NCBI RefSeq assembly: GCF_009795805.1
Contig: NZ_WTEY01000001.1
Span: forward strand, 310,001 to 374,000
From: Gilliamella sp. Pra-s52
Lineage (GTDB): Bacteria > Pseudomonadota > Gammaproteobacteria > Enterobacterales > Orbaceae
Length of the DNA stretch: 64,000 bases
Direction of reading: 5' to 3'
Part shown: positions 37,548 through 48,856 of the stretch, one piece after another
Position numbering within the stretch: the first letter of the stretch is position 1
Layout of the letters: the number at the start of each line of letters is the position of its first letter
The notes under the pieces: model-generated
Seen by the model: only the letters and a program-made list of their open reading frames with translations
Database searches by the model: none
What the model was told of the DNA's origin: nothing
Made by a program: the position numbers and the translations under genes

Positions 37548-37587
37548 TGTGATATAGATCAACATTTCGACTAAAAAGGTGTACAAT
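37548..37587 (+). promoter_or_regulatory. typA promoter with CRP/FNR-like site
   Basis: GTGAT-ATAG-ATCAA (37549-37562) matches the FNR consensus at 9 of 10 positions, and TGTGA-N6-TCAAC (37548-37563) matches CRP at 8 of 10. TACAAT at 37582-37587 is a probable -10, placing the site near -38. The two readings cannot be separated by eye. Confidence 0.4.
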
Positions 37588-37628
37588 ATCGCGCCTAAAG
37601 AATTTATCTCCTAATTGGGATTTTAATT

Positions 37629-39455
37629 GTGATTGAAAATTTAAGAAATATAGCCATTATTGCTCACGTTGACCATGGTAAAACAACCTTGGTTGACAAG
37701 TTATTAAAACAGTCAGGTACGTTAGATAATCTGCGTGGTGATGATAATGAACGCATAATGGATTCAAATGCGCTTGAAAAAGAGCGTGGTATTACCATTT
37801 TAGCTAAAAATACTGCGATTGATTGGAATGGTTACCGAATTAATATTGTTGACACCCCAGGACATGCTGATTTTGGTGGTGAAGTTGAACGTGTTATGTC
37901 GATGGTTGACTCTGTGCTATTACTTGTTGATGCAATGGACGGACCAATGCCTCAAACCCGTTTTGTAACGCAAAAAGCTTTTGCCTATGGTTTAAAACCG
38001 ATTGTGGTTATCAATAAAGTTGACCGTCCAGGAGCTCGCCCTGATTGGGTAGTTGATCAAGTATTTGATCTATTTGTTAATTTAGGAGCAACTGATGAAC
38101 AGTTAGATTTCCCTATCGTTTATGCTTCTGCTTTAATGGGCATAGCTGGTGAAGATCACGAAAATATGGCTGAAGATATGACGCCATTATTTGAAGCGAT
38201 TGTTAAGCATGTTGAGCCACCAAAAGTTGATTTAGATGGTCCATTCCAAATGCAAATTTCACAGCTTGATTATAATAATTATGTTGGAGTTATTGGTATT
38301 GGTCGAATTAAACGTGGTCGTGTTAAACCAAATCAACAAGTGACTATTGTCGATAGTGAAGGTAACAAACGTACAGGCAAAGTAGGGCAAGTACTAGGTC
38401 ATTTAGGTTTACAACGTTATGAAGCCGAAGTTGCCGAAGCGGGTGATATTATTGCTCTAACAGGTCTTGGCGAACTCGGTATTTCTGATACGATTTGCGA
38501 TAATAGCTGCGTTGAAGCATTACCAGCGTTAACTGTTGATGAACCAACAGTAACCATGTTTTTTAATGTTAATAGCTCTCCATTTGCAGGTAAAGAAGGT
38601 AAATATGTCACTTCTCGCCAAATTCTTGAGCGTTTAAATAAAGAACTTGTACATAATGTTGCGTTGCGTGTTGAAGAAACCCCAGATCCCGACGCCTTTA
38701 GAGTATCAGGCCGTGGTGAATTACATTTATCAGTACTGATCGAAAATATGCGTCGTGAAGGTTATGAATTAGGCGTATCTCGTCCTAAAGTTATTTTTAG
38801 AGAAGTTGACGGTAAAAAACAAGAGCCATTCGAACAAGTTACCCTTGATATTGAAGAACAACATCAAGGTTCAGTGATGGAAGCACTTGGTTTACGCAAA
38901 GGTGATCTAACCAACATGTTACCAGATGGTAAAGGTCGTGTGCGTTTAGATTATGTCATACCAAGCCGTGGTCTTATCGGTTTTAGAACTGAATTTATGA
39001 CAATGACTTCAGGTACTGGTTTACTTTATTCTACATTTAGTCATTATGATGATGTTCGTCCAGGTGAAATTGGTCAGCGTAATAATGGTGTTATGATTTC
39101 AAACGGTACTGGTAAAGCATTGGCTTATGCTCTGTATGGTTTACAAGATCGTGGTAAATTATTCCTTGGTCATGGTGCGGAAGTGTATGAAGGTCAAATC
39201 ATTGGTATTCATACTCGTTCAAACGATTTAACTGTTAACTGTTTAACGGGGAAAAAATTAACCAATATGCGAGCATCAGGTACTGATGAGGCAACAACAC
39301 TTTCACCACCAATTAAAATGTCATTAGAACAAGCACTAGAGTTTATTGATGATGACGAATTAGTGGAAGTTACACCATTATCTATCCGTTTACGTAAACG
39401 TCATTTAACTGAAAATGATCGTAAACGTGCGTTTAGAAGTGGTAATAAAGACTAA
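37629..39455 (+). CDS. typA: Ribosome-associated GTPase TypA/BipA
   Basis: Translational GTPase that binds the 70S ribosome and aids 50S assembly at low temperature and under stress. G1 [10 protein letters not shown] (about 15-24), G3 [10 protein letters not shown]4 NKVD, then EF-G-like domains III and V and the TypA C-terminal domain ([29 protein letters not shown]). 608 residues, E. coli 607. GTG start with GGGA 8 bases upstream. The protein start [19 protein letters not shown] matches E. coli, which also uses GTG. Confidence 0.97.
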   Translation: MIENLRNIAIIAHVDHGKTTLVDKLLKQSGTLDNLRGDDNERIMDSNALEKERGITILAKNTAIDWNGYRINIVDTPGHADFGGEVERVMSMVDSVLLLVDAMDGPMPQTRFVTQKAFAYGLKPIVVINKVDRPGARPDWVVDQVFDLFVNLGATDEQLDFPIVYASALMGIAGEDHENMAEDMTPLFEAIVKHVEPPKVDLDGPFQMQISQLDYNNYVGVIGIGRIKRGRVKPNQQVTIVDSEGNKRTGKVGQVLGHLGLQRYEAEVAEAGDIIALTGLGELGISDTICDNSCVEALPALTVDEPTVTMFFNVNSSPFAGKEGKYVTSRQILERLNKELVHNVALRVEETPDPDAFRVSGRGELHLSVLIENMRREGYELGVSRPKVIFREVDGKKQEPFEQVTLDIEEQHQGSVMEALGLRKGDLTNMLPDGKGRVRLDYVIPSRGLIGFRTEFMTMTSGTGLLYSTFSHYDDVRPGEIGQRNNGVMISNGTGKALAYALYGLQDRGKLFLGHGAEVYEGQIIGIHTRSNDLTVNCLTGKKLTNMRASGTDEATTLSPPIKMSLEQALEFIDDDELVEVTPLSIRLRKRHLTENDRKRAFRSGNKD

Positions 39456-39480
39456 TTATTATTAGTTCTATCTTAATATG

Positions 39481-39510
39481 AAAACCTCGCTATTTAGCGA
39501 GGTTTTTTTT
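39481..39510. terminator. Terminator after typA
   Basis: AAAACCTCGCTA (39481-39492) pairs with TAGCGAGGTTTT (39495-39506) followed by more T. The 3' end of the convergent ferredoxin gene (stop at 39490) overlaps the hairpin. Confidence 0.88.
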
Positions 39511-39906
39511 GGCTTTTACTCTAGCAATGGCGTCGGCGATAGACTGTTTCCTGTCGACCGATGTGCTAGCTTTATTTGCCACCGGTGTGGTACGAGGAAA
39601 CAAAATTGTTGGTGGCACCAATTGGTTGTGATTTAACCGCTGTTGTTTTTTCTCAGTTAGCGCTAACTCTTCTGATTCACTTAATACAGTACCTAATGTG
39701 CTTAATGTAATACAGTCTGTTGGACAGGTATTAATACAATTACTGCACGAAGTGCATAGCTGTGGCAAAATAGTGTGTAATACTTGCTTACTGCCCACTA
39801 TAGCATCGGTTGGGCAAACACGAATGCATTTGCCACAACCAATACAGTTCTCTTCATCAATAAACGCTTTATATTCTTGTTTAGTTTGCATAATCACTTC
39901 TTGCAT
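39490..39906 (-). CDS. 2[4Fe-4S] ferredoxin, RnfB-like domain, coupled to fhs
   Basis: A 138-residue ferredoxin. Two full cluster motifs lie in residues about 20-65: CIGCGKCIRVCP and CTSCSNCINTCP. This block with its flanks (FIDEENCIGCGKCIRVCPTD, then AIVGSKQVLHTI) most resembles the ferredoxin domain of RnfB/RsxB. The RnfB membrane anchor and third cluster domain are missing. The C-terminal tail (ADAIARVKAKK) resembles Ala/Lys-rich tails of Rnf subunits. The ATG at 39906 overlaps the fhs stop by one base (TAATG); ATG at 39891 is an alternative. Cytoplasmic electron carrier; partner unknown. Confidence 0.85.
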   Translation of the reverse strand: MQEVIMQTKQEYKAFIDEENCIGCGKCIRVCPTDAIVGSKQVLHTILPQLCTSCSNCINTCPTDCITLSTLGTVLSESEELALTEKKQQRLNHNQLVPPTILFPRTTPVANKASTSVDRKQSIADAIARVKAKKNLAK

Positions 39907-41606
39907 TAACTTAAACCTACAATATTACCATCCTTGTCAATATCAATATGCCTATAAGCAGGATTAGTACCAAGCCCCGGCATCGTCATGACATTTCCAG
40001 CGTAAACACGAATAAAGCCAGCCCCAGCTGAAATAGCCAAATGACTGATATCAACGTCAAAATTAGTGGGTACATTTTTTAAGTTAGCATCAGCACTGAT
40101 TGACATTGGAGTTTTTGCAATACAAAGAGGAAGATGATCAAGTTTCAATGCTTCAATTTCTTTGATGTTTTCTAATGCTTTTGGCGATAAATTGGCTTTA
40201 TTAGCACCGTATTTTTTTACCATAGTTTGAATTTTATCAGCGAGTGGCATATTGTCTGGATAAGGTAATTTTATTTCACTTGGCATTTCACACGCTTTAA
40301 TAACATGCTGTGCTAATTTTTCAGCGCCTTTACCGCCTTGAGTAAAGACTTCACTTACTTCACAAGCAAAGGCACCATGTTTAACTGCATATTGTTGTAA
40401 AAATGCTAGTTCTTCCTCACTGTCGTGTGGAAAGCGATTAATAGCGACGATCACTTGTAAGCCATAACTTTTTGCATTATTAATATGCCATGCCAAATTA
40501 GTTGCACCAATCTCAAGTAATTCAACGTTGGATTCTGAAATTTCTTTCGGAATAGCTTGCCCTGGTTTGATATTATACTTTCCGCTATTGGATTTTAGAC
40601 TTCGCACCGTTGCAACCAATACCACACATGACGCTTTGATACCAGCTTGACGGTATTTAATATTAAAGAATTTTTCCATCCCCATATCCGATCCAAATCC
40701 TGCTTCGGTCACAACATAATCGGCAAGTTGTAAAGCAATACGATCAGCAATGACAGATGAATTACCATGGGCAATATTAGCAAAAGGACCAGCATGAATT
40801 AATACAGGTGTATGTTCAACGGTTTGCATTAAGTTAGGGTTTATAGCATTTTTAAGTAATACCGTCATAGCGCCTGCAACTTCAAGTTGTTCTGCGGTAA
40901 TAGCTTCGCCTTGCGTGTTATAAGCAAGAATAATACGACCAATACGAGCACGCATATCGTGTAAATCTGAAGCTAAGGCTAAAATTGCCATGAGTTCTGA
41001 TGCTGCGGTAATTTCAAATCCATCTTGGCGTTCAACACCATTAACGCCACCACCCACACCGACAGTTATTTTACGAAGTGCACGATCATTATGGTCAATC
41101 ACACGTTTCCAAACAATGCGATTAACATCAATATTTAAACGAGGTAAACCTGTTTGGGCGGTAAATTCATCACCTAGACGCTCTTCATGATAAAGGCGTG
41201 AATCTAATGCGGCCGATGCCAAATCATGAGCAGCAGTAATTGCGTGAATATCACCGGTTAAATGTAAATTTAATGTTTCCATCGGTAATACTTCAGCTTG
41301 CCCACCACCAGCAGCGCCACCTTTAACACCAAAAACCGGACCAAGGCTTGGTTGACGAATACAAGCAATTGCTGTTTTACCGATATAATTTAAGCCCTCA
41401 CTTAGCCCAATAGTATTAACGGTTTTCCCTTCGCCAAGCGGTGTTGGTGTGATAGCGGTAACTAAAACTAGTTTACCATTAGATTTATTTTGATTGGTTT
41501 TGATAATGGATAAATCGATTTTAGCGACATGCTTGCCATAAGGTAATACAAACTCATCTGGAATATTGTATTGTTTAGCGATTTCGGTAATTGGGCGTAA
41601 AGACAT
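39906..41606 (-). CDS. fhs: Formate--tetrahydrofolate ligase
   Basis: Converts formate, ATP and THF to 10-formyl-THF. The family P-loop [20 protein letters not shown] is near residue 60. [19 protein letters not shown] and FNIKYRQAG are conserved. I chose ATG at 41606 (566 residues, GAG 7 bases upstream); an ATG at 41618 adds four. fhs is patchy in gammaproteobacteria and supplies one-carbon units from formate, which fits a fermentative life with pyruvate formate-lyase (inference). It is translationally coupled to the ferredoxin gene downstream. Confidence 0.95.
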   Translation of the reverse strand: MSLRPITEIAKQYNIPDEFVLPYGKHVAKIDLSIIKTNQNKSNGKLVLVTAITPTPLGEGKTVNTIGLSEGLNYIGKTAIACIRQPSLGPVFGVKGGAAGGGQAEVLPMETLNLHLTGDIHAITAAHDLASAALDSRLYHEERLGDEFTAQTGLPRLNIDVNRIVWKRVIDHNDRALRKITVGVGGGVNGVERQDGFEITAASELMAILALASDLHDMRARIGRIILAYNTQGEAITAEQLEVAGAMTVLLKNAINPNLMQTVEHTPVLIHAGPFANIAHGNSSVIADRIALQLADYVVTEAGFGSDMGMEKFFNIKYRQAGIKASCVVLVATVRSLKSNSGKYNIKPGQAIPKEISESNVELLEIGATNLAWHINNAKSYGLQVIVAINRFPHDSEEELAFLQQYAVKHGAFACEVSEVFTQGGKGAEKLAQHVIKACEMPSEIKLPYPDNMPLADKIQTMVKKYGANKANLSPKALENIKEIEALKLDHLPLCIAKTPMSISADANLKNVPTNFDVDISHLAISAGAGFIRVYAGNVMTMPGLGTNPAYRHIDIDKDGNIVGLS

Positions 41607-41759
41607 ATTTATTCTCATTTAACAATAGATTGGGAGATTAGTATAAATAATTTAAATTGCCGAATAAAGCGACAATTTTATCTTTATTAATTTTCGGCAC
41701 AATCTACAATTATCTTGTTATAATAAACGGATTTCATTCAATCAAAGGATAATAGTTAA

Positions 41760-42869
41760 ATGAATTGGTTTTCACAGTATTCACTTTTTTTAGCTGAAAC
41801 AACAACAGTCGTTATTGCTATTTTAGCTGTGCTCATTTTTATATTAAGCCAACGCCGAAAATCTACAACAGCGACAGGGCGCTTATTAGTTAAAGATATT
41901 AGCCAAGAATATGAACAAGTCAAAGATGACATGTTGATGTCAAGCATGGACGAGCTAGAAGCTAAACTGTTTATGAAAGATCTTAAAAAACAGAAAAAGC
42001 TAGAAAAAAAACAGGCAAAATTAGCAGCGAAACAAAAAAAGAAACAAGTTAAAAATCAACAAAATTCTGACCAGCAAATAGCGCCAGATACATCATCAAA
42101 GCCTGCAGAAAGTAAAACCAATCAACAAGTCAAACCTAAATTGTTTGTATTATCTTTTAATGGCAGTATGGATGCTCATGAAGTTGAAGAATTACGCCAA
42201 GAAATCACTGCTGTATTAGCCGTGATTAAACCAGAAGACAATGTTGTTGTTAAACTTGAAAGTCCCGGTGGTGTGGTTCACGGTTACGGACTTGCGGCAT
42301 CGCAATTATTACGGTTTAGACAACGCAACATTCCTTTCACTGCAGTGGTTGATAAAGTTGCTGCCAGTGGTGGTTATATGATGGCATGTACCGCACATAA
42401 AATTGTGGCAGCACCGTTTGCTATTGTGGGCTCAATTGGCGTTGTTGCGCAAATCCCTAACTTTAATCGCTTACTTAAAAAACATGATGTTGATATTGAG
42501 CTACAAACAGCAGGTGAGTATAAACGCACATTGACAATGTTTGGAGAAAACACGGATGAAGGTCGTCAAAAATTCAAACAAGAACTTGAAGAAACGCATC
42601 TTCTGTTTAAAGATTTTGTGAAAGAGTATAGACCAAATGTTGATATTGAACAAGTTGCTACAGGTGAACACTGGTTTGCAACACAAGCCAAAGACAAAGG
42701 CTTAGTCGATGAAATTAGTACGAGCGATGACTTTATTCTGTCTCACTTAGAAACACATAAAATTATTTCTGTTAGCTACCAACGTAAGCAAAAACTATCA
42801 GAAAGAATTTCTAAAAATGTAATAAAAAATGTTGAAAGATTATTCTTTAGACAAGAAAAAGGGCTGTAG
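41760..42869 (+). CDS. sohB: Inner membrane peptidase SohB
   Basis: S49 (SppA-like) protease, 369 residues. N-terminal membrane span (about 10-30), then a Lys/Gln-rich stretch (about 75-110, expanded relative to E. coli SohB of 349). The peptidase domain has the catalytic Ser in DKVAASGGYMMAC and the catalytic Lys in AGEYKRTLTMFGENT. ATG with AAAGGAT upstream. Divergent from fhs. Confidence 0.92.
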   Translation: MNWFSQYSLFLAETTTVVIAILAVLIFILSQRRKSTTATGRLLVKDISQEYEQVKDDMLMSSMDELEAKLFMKDLKKQKKLEKKQAKLAAKQKKKQVKNQQNSDQQIAPDTSSKPAESKTNQQVKPKLFVLSFNGSMDAHEVEELRQEITAVLAVIKPEDNVVVKLESPGGVVHGYGLAASQLLRFRQRNIPFTAVVDKVAASGGYMMACTAHKIVAAPFAIVGSIGVVAQIPNFNRLLKKHDVDIELQTAGEYKRTLTMFGENTDEGRQKFKQELEETHLLFKDFVKEYRPNVDIEQVATGEHWFATQAKDKGLVDEISTSDDFILSHLETHKIISVSYQRKQKLSERISKNVIKNVERLFFRQEKGL

Positions 42870-42881
42870 ACAGCCCTTTTT
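42855..42881 (+). terminator. Terminator overlapping the sohB stop codon
   Basis: AAAAAGGGCTGT pairs with ACAGCCCTTTTT (about 42856-42880). The stop codon TAG (42867-42869) sits in the loop. Confidence 0.88.
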
Positions 42882-43020
42882 ATTATGTTATGTATAAAAC
42901 TCTATGAATAAATCATAACTTTTATTGAAATTCTTAAGCATTTTATCCCACTTTTTAACAATGATATTAATCGTTAAAACTGAATATCTATTCTTTAGTT
43001 TGCGGTTTAACATGTAAAAG

Positions 43021-43042
43021 TATTCATAATTCTTTATGAATA
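43021..43042. promoter_or_regulatory. 22-bp palindrome upstream of aspT, candidate operator
   Basis: Perfect 9-bp arms TATTCATAA (43021-43029) and TTATGAATA (43034-43042) around TTCT, 70 bases before the aspT start. A -10-like TATCTT at 43061-43066 would put its centre near -41.5, fitting an activator site. I cannot assign the regulator. The half-sites are in the opposite order to an ArgR box (TGAAT..ATTCA). Confidence 0.5.
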
Positions 43043-43112
43043 TTATTTAAATCCCAAATATATCTTTTCAAATTCATTAAATCACAAATCATTGCGCTTA
43101 AGGACAATTATT

Positions 43113-44813
43113 ATGTTTCAATGGCTTTCACAATGGATTTTAGATGGGCTTAAACACTCACCAGAAATTCTTTTATTTCTATCTTTAAGTTTAGGGTATT
43201 TAATTGGCGCTATTCGAATTGGAAAATTCCAACTTGGTGGCGTTGCGGGTTCATTACTTGTTGCTGTTGCATTAAGTGTTTTTGGTGTGACCATTGACGC
43301 TGGTGTTAAAGCTGTACTTTTTGCTCTCTTTATTTATGCTGTTGGTTTTGAAAGTGGTCCTCAGTTCTTTCGTTCGCTAGGGGTTAAAACCTTACGTGAA
43401 ATCTTTTTAGCACTCTTTATTGCTGTTGTGGGGTTAATCACCGTTGTTATATTGTCTAAGTTATTTAATTTAGACAAAGGACTTGCTGCTGGTTTAGCGG
43501 CAGGCGGATTAACGCAATCGGCCATCATGGGTACCGCATCTGATGCATTAAGTCAACTTGGCTTAAGTGCAGAGGAGTTAAGTAAAATGCAGGCAAATGT
43601 CACCATTGGCTATGCTGTTACTTACATCTTTGGTTCGCTTGGTGCCATTATTGTGTGTGTTAACATTCTACCTAAAATAATGGGGAGTGATATTGGCGAT
43701 GATGCAATGAAAGCACAAGCCGAACAACTTCATGGTTCACTTTTATTAGGTAGCAATCAGAATTTAGCTTTATCGGACGTTACAGGTCGTTTGTATCGTA
43801 TCACCAATAAAATTAATCAAACTGTCGAACATATTGAAAAGACAATTAACGGGATTAGTATTGAACGTATCAAACGTGGCAATAAAATAATTGAAGCAAC
43901 GCCAGAAACTTTACTCAAATCGAAAGATATCATTCTGGTTGTTGGTCACCGTGATGCCATGATTAGCGCGAGTGATCTACTTGGCGAAGAAATTAACTCA
44001 GCATCAGGTATGGATGTTGTGATGAGCACCCAAAATGTCGAAATGCGTAACACTCGTTATGTTGGGCAAAACCTATCTGACGTTTTATCATCTGACGAAG
44101 TGATGAAATTGAAACACGGTATCTATTTAATTGCGATACATCGTGATGGCATGCTTCTACCACTTAATAACGATATTAACTTAAAACTTGGTGATGTTAT
44201 CACTGTTTATGGTAGCGCAGGTGATCTTAAACGTGTTGTTGATAAAATCGGGGCACCGATCGCCAAAAGTGATAAAACTGATTGGATATTCCATGGGTTA
44301 GGACTTGTTGTTGGTTTAATTATTGGCTTAATTGTGATTCGTGTCAGCAATATTCCAATTACTTTAGGTGCTGGTGGTGGTGCGCTTTTATCGGGTTTAT
44401 TATTTGGTTGGTATCGCTCACTTCATCAAACTGTCGGTAATATTCCAACAGGTGCTGTGCAGTTATTAAAAGATTTTGGTTTGGCTGGTTTTGTTGCTGT
44501 CGTTGGTTTAAGTTCAGGACTACAAGCAATTCATACTATCCAAGAACAAGGCTTATCTTTGTTTTTAATTGGTGTTGTTGTAACGTTATTGCCAATGCTA
44601 CTTGCGATTTATTTTGGTAAATATGTACTTGGTTATAAAAATGCCGCGGTATTTGCTGGTGCTTTAGCCGGTGCACGTAGCGCTAACCCTGCTTTTGGTG
44701 AAGTACTTAACAAAGCAGGCAACTCAACACCAACTAACTCTTTCGCTATTACCTATGCCCTTGCTAATGTCTTCCTAACATTATTAGGTCCATTGGTTGT
44801 TGCTTTCGTTTAA
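43113..44813 (+). CDS. aspT: Aspartate:alanine exchanger AspT
   Basis: Aspartate-alanine antiporter of the AAE family (566 residues). A first membrane block (about 1-170), a central cytoplasmic part with two TrkA-C (RCK_C) domains (about 205-370) and a second membrane block (about 380-566). GLAAGLAAGGLTQSAIMGTA and AGALAGARSANPAFGEVLN are the repeated family motifs. Exchange of Asp(1-) in for Ala out moves net negative charge inward, building membrane potential when coupled to Asp decarboxylation. ATG at 43113 with AAGGA; an in-frame TTG at 43092 is less likely. asd follows after 30 bases. Confidence 0.93.
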   Translation: MFQWLSQWILDGLKHSPEILLFLSLSLGYLIGAIRIGKFQLGGVAGSLLVAVALSVFGVTIDAGVKAVLFALFIYAVGFESGPQFFRSLGVKTLREIFLALFIAVVGLITVVILSKLFNLDKGLAAGLAAGGLTQSAIMGTASDALSQLGLSAEELSKMQANVTIGYAVTYIFGSLGAIIVCVNILPKIMGSDIGDDAMKAQAEQLHGSLLLGSNQNLALSDVTGRLYRITNKINQTVEHIEKTINGISIERIKRGNKIIEATPETLLKSKDIILVVGHRDAMISASDLLGEEINSASGMDVVMSTQNVEMRNTRYVGQNLSDVLSSDEVMKLKHGIYLIAIHRDGMLLPLNNDINLKLGDVITVYGSAGDLKRVVDKIGAPIAKSDKTDWIFHGLGLVVGLIIGLIVIRVSNIPITLGAGGGALLSGLLFGWYRSLHQTVGNIPTGAVQLLKDFGLAGFVAVVGLSSGLQAIHTIQEQGLSLFLIGVVVTLLPMLLAIYFGKYVLGYKNAAVFAGALAGARSANPAFGEVLNKAGNSTPTNSFAITYALANVFLTLLGPLVVAFV

Positions 44814-44831
44814 TTGAAATATACATGATAA

Positions 44832-46439
<1,608 letters not shown>

Positions 46440-46466
46440 CTAAATAGTTATACTAATAACCCACAC

Positions 46467-46494
46467 AAAACCCTAGGCAATCTAGGGTTTTTAT
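46467..46494 (+). terminator. Terminator after the aspT-asd operon
   Basis: AAAACCCTAG (46467-46476) pairs with CTAGGGTTTT (46482-46491) around GCAAT, followed by T-rich sequence. Confidence 0.85.
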
Positions 46495-46611
46495 TTACTA
46501 AATCAAACATGACTTCGTTATTTATAATAAAAACCAACAAAAGCCTTATAAAAATCGGTCAGGAAATGCATTGATTTTATTCAAGTTTTTATTTTTCAAA
46601 AATAAAGCCAT

Positions 46612-47039
46612 TTATCGAATAAAAATCACTGTCTTGGCAGGCAACTCGATCAACGGCTTTAACGAATTATGCATTGTCGTCCATTTACTTGCAATAACAA
46701 ACGGGTTTGCTATTTTTATGGATTAACTTTAGGACCATACCCCCAACCTAACATATGTGGTATGTATTGTTCTGTATGACTATTTTCATCATAAGAGACA
46801 CTCGTGTCATCTTCATCATCGCTATAAACACCAACAAAGTCTTTTAAATCACCTAATTCTGGAATTGGAACTAATTAATCAGTTGAAACTATTTCATCAT
46901 TTTTAACATAAGTGATACGCCAAACTAATTCTTTAGCTGCTTCAGCTCCATATAAATTATCAGCTAATACTTCTAACGGTTTTAAAAGGGAAGTGATATC
47001 ACCACAAAAAACGGTTGTGATTTTATTAATTTTTTTGCT
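46612..47039 (-). pseudogene. Broken gene of unknown function
   Basis: A minus-strand frame is protein-like across three in-frame segments separated by stops. The first has FCGDITSLLKPLEVLADNLY and AAKELVWRITYVKNDEIVSTD, ending at TAA 46875-46877. The second has LVPIPELGDLKDFVGVY, SDDEDDTSVSYDENSHTEQ and IPHMLGWGYGPKVNP, ending at 46726-46728. The third has NPFVIASKWTTMHNSLKPL and IELPAKTVIFIR, ending at 46612-46614. No start codon is present. I do not recognise the family. The acidic DDEDD segment would suit a small immunity-type protein, but that is a guess. Confidence 0.55.
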
Positions 47040-47092
47040 TTAGAATGTGTCAACAACAGACTAGTTTAGCGAACCAAAGAGGAGGCTAGACT

Positions 47093-47191
47093 ATGCGTTT
47101 TGGGAAGCAAATCATAGCCAGTGCAGAAGACCAAAATCTGGTGTCTAGTAATCGCACTGACCGTATTCTTCAGTCAAAAAATAGACGTTAA
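47093..47191 (+). CDS. Putative 32-residue small protein with consensus ribosome binding site
   Basis: ATG at 47093 is preceded by AAAGAGGAGG (47076-47085), the best ribosome binding site in the neighbourhood, 7 bases away. The product (MRFGKQIIASAEDQNLV, then SSNRTDRILQSKNRR) is basic and has no membrane segment. Local GC is near 45%, above the surroundings. It is convergent with lysC and follows no other plus-strand gene. It could be a real small protein, or the 5' remnant of a longer lost gene. I do not recognise it. Confidence 0.4.
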   Translation: MRFGKQIIASAEDQNLVSSNRTDRILQSKNRR

Positions 47192-47212
47192 AAGTATTCT
47201 CTTTTTCTAATA

Positions 47213-48577
47213 TTATTGTTCGAAAATTGTTTTATGTAGAATTTTAATAATTGATTCAGCATCATTACTTTTTGCTAATAGGCAAATATTGTGAGTACTT
47301 GCCCCATAGCAACAAAGTCTAATAATAAAATCATCTAACACACCAAATACTTCTTTTGGTATACCTTTTGTTGAAGTTAGGTTGTTTCCAATTATCGCAA
47401 TTAGTGCTAAGTCTTCTTCTACTGTTACATTACAAACTTTTGATAGTTCGTTAAATAATTCTTTTGTTAATAAACTACTACCGTTGGTATTAGTGCCTGT
47501 GGTATCAATAGTTAATGCGATACTTACTTCTGATGTGGTTACTAAATCAACCGAAATATTATGTTCAGCTAATATTTTAAATACATTAGCTAGAAAACCT
47601 TGAGCATGAAGCATATTTAAACTAGTTAGTGTTAATAATGTTTGTTTGCGACGTAGTGCTAAAGCTCTAAATGTGGGTAATTTAGATGTAATACTGTTTG
47701 TGTTGTAAACAATTGTTCCTCCTTCTTGAGGCGCTTTGCTTGAACCAACAAAAACTGGGATATTGCTACGTACTGCTGGCACTAATGTTGCTGGATGTAA
47801 CACTTTTGCACCAAATGTTGCCATTTCGGTCGCTTCGGCAAAAGATATTTCATCAATACGTTTAGCCGCTGGGGTAATGCGAGGGTCATTAGTATAAATT
47901 CCTGAAACGTCAGTCCAAATGTCAATTTGAGTTGCATTTAATGCTTCACCTAATAACGCAGCTGTATAGTCGCTCCCACCACGCCCTAATGTCGTGGTTT
48001 TACCAGAGTTTTCACTACCAATAAATCCTTGTGTTACAATGATCCCCTGATTGTTTAGCGATTTTAAATGTGCACAGCAAAGTTGTTTAATATCTTCAAT
48101 TTTAGGTGTGGCTTTACCAAATTTATTATCGGTGCGTAGAACTTTACGGACATCAAACCATGTAGCATTTTTTTGTTTTTCTTTCAATATTTCGACAAAT
48201 AGCTTTGAAGACATCATTTCACCGTGGCTAACAAGCTCATCAGTTAATGCTGGTGATGTAGCTAAACTTGCAGCTTCAGACAAAGAGGCTATATTAGCTA
48301 TAATTTTGTCAATTTCATTTCGTAGCTCGGGGTTTTCAGGTAGTTGTTCTAAAATGTTGTATTGGATCGATTGAATTTTGGCAATATGTTGAGATCGAAC
48401 ATCGGCATCACGACCTTCTGCTAATGCGACTAATAAATTTGTCACACCTGCAGATGCCGATAGCACTACAACTTTTACGTTAGAATTAGCGATTACAATA
48501 TTAGCGCTATTTACCATTGATGGATAATCGGCAACGCTAGTACCACCAAATTTGGCAATTATAAATGATGTTTCCAT
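47213..48577 (-). CDS. lysC: Aspartokinase III, lysine-sensitive
   Basis: Phosphorylates aspartate at the head of the lysine/threonine/methionine pathway. Kinase domain begins with KFGGTSVAD (about 9-17); TLGRGGSDYTAALL and ATEMATFGAKVLHPATL are conserved. Two C-terminal ACT domains (about 310-454) give lysine feedback. 454 residues, E. coli LysC 449. It lies behind a lysine riboswitch, with GAGGAA as ribosome binding site. Confidence 0.96.
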   Translation of the reverse strand: METSFIIAKFGGTSVADYPSMVNSANIVIANSNVKVVVLSASAGVTNLLVALAEGRDADVRSQHIAKIQSIQYNILEQLPENPELRNEIDKIIANIASLSEAASLATSPALTDELVSHGEMMSSKLFVEILKEKQKNATWFDVRKVLRTDNKFGKATPKIEDIKQLCCAHLKSLNNQGIIVTQGFIGSENSGKTTTLGRGGSDYTAALLGEALNATQIDIWTDVSGIYTNDPRITPAAKRIDEISFAEATEMATFGAKVLHPATLVPAVRSNIPVFVGSSKAPQEGGTIVYNTNSITSKLPTFRALALRRKQTLLTLTSLNMLHAQGFLANVFKILAEHNISVDLVTTSEVSIALTIDTTGTNTNGSSLLTKELFNELSKVCNVTVEEDLALIAIIGNNLTSTKGIPKEVFGVLDDFIIRLCCYGASTHNICLLAKSNDAESIIKILHKTIFEQ

Positions 48578-48589
48578 GAATTCCTCATA

Positions 48590-48822
48590 TTAAAAATTTT
48601 TATTTTTAACAGAGTTAGAGCGGTAGTGTCCTGTTTACGATTAAAAAAGCACAGACCATGAAGCGCTCCACCTGTTAAGGTGACAACCCAAGGGATTCAG
48701 CCCTTGCAGTCGATTTGATAGCTTCTGGATTGACTATCAAATCTCGGCATTACATCCCCTAGATCATTTATTAGTGGTTCCAGTCCCTAAAATGATTTAC
48801 CTGAGTAATGCACCTCTTCGTT
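48590..48822 (-). promoter_or_regulatory. Lysine riboswitch (L-box) controlling lysC
   Basis: Read on the minus strand, 48822 to 48657 carries the L-box hallmarks also seen in the E. coli lysC leader: GAAGAGGTGCATTAC, then AGGGACTGGAACC, GGGGATGTAATGCCGAG, AAGGGCTGAATCCCTTGGGT, GTCACC, and GGTGGAGCGCTTC closing P1. After the aptamer, AGCGC can pair with GTGCT just before TTTTTT (near 48635-48645), a weak terminator-like structure sharing the 3' P1 strand. Lysine binding would reduce lysC expression. Confidence 0.88.
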
Positions 48823-48856
48823 TTTGTAATTTCAGTTATGAAATTATCATCATATA

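Larger units (their letters stand above)
46440..47212. other. Gene-poor region between asd and lysC
   Basis: A 773-base region with no full gene. It holds the asd terminator (46467-46494), a broken minus-strand reading frame (46612-47039) and a plus-strand 32-codon ORF with a consensus ribosome binding site (47093-47191), each listed separately. It looks like a site of gene decay or turnover. Confidence 0.65.
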
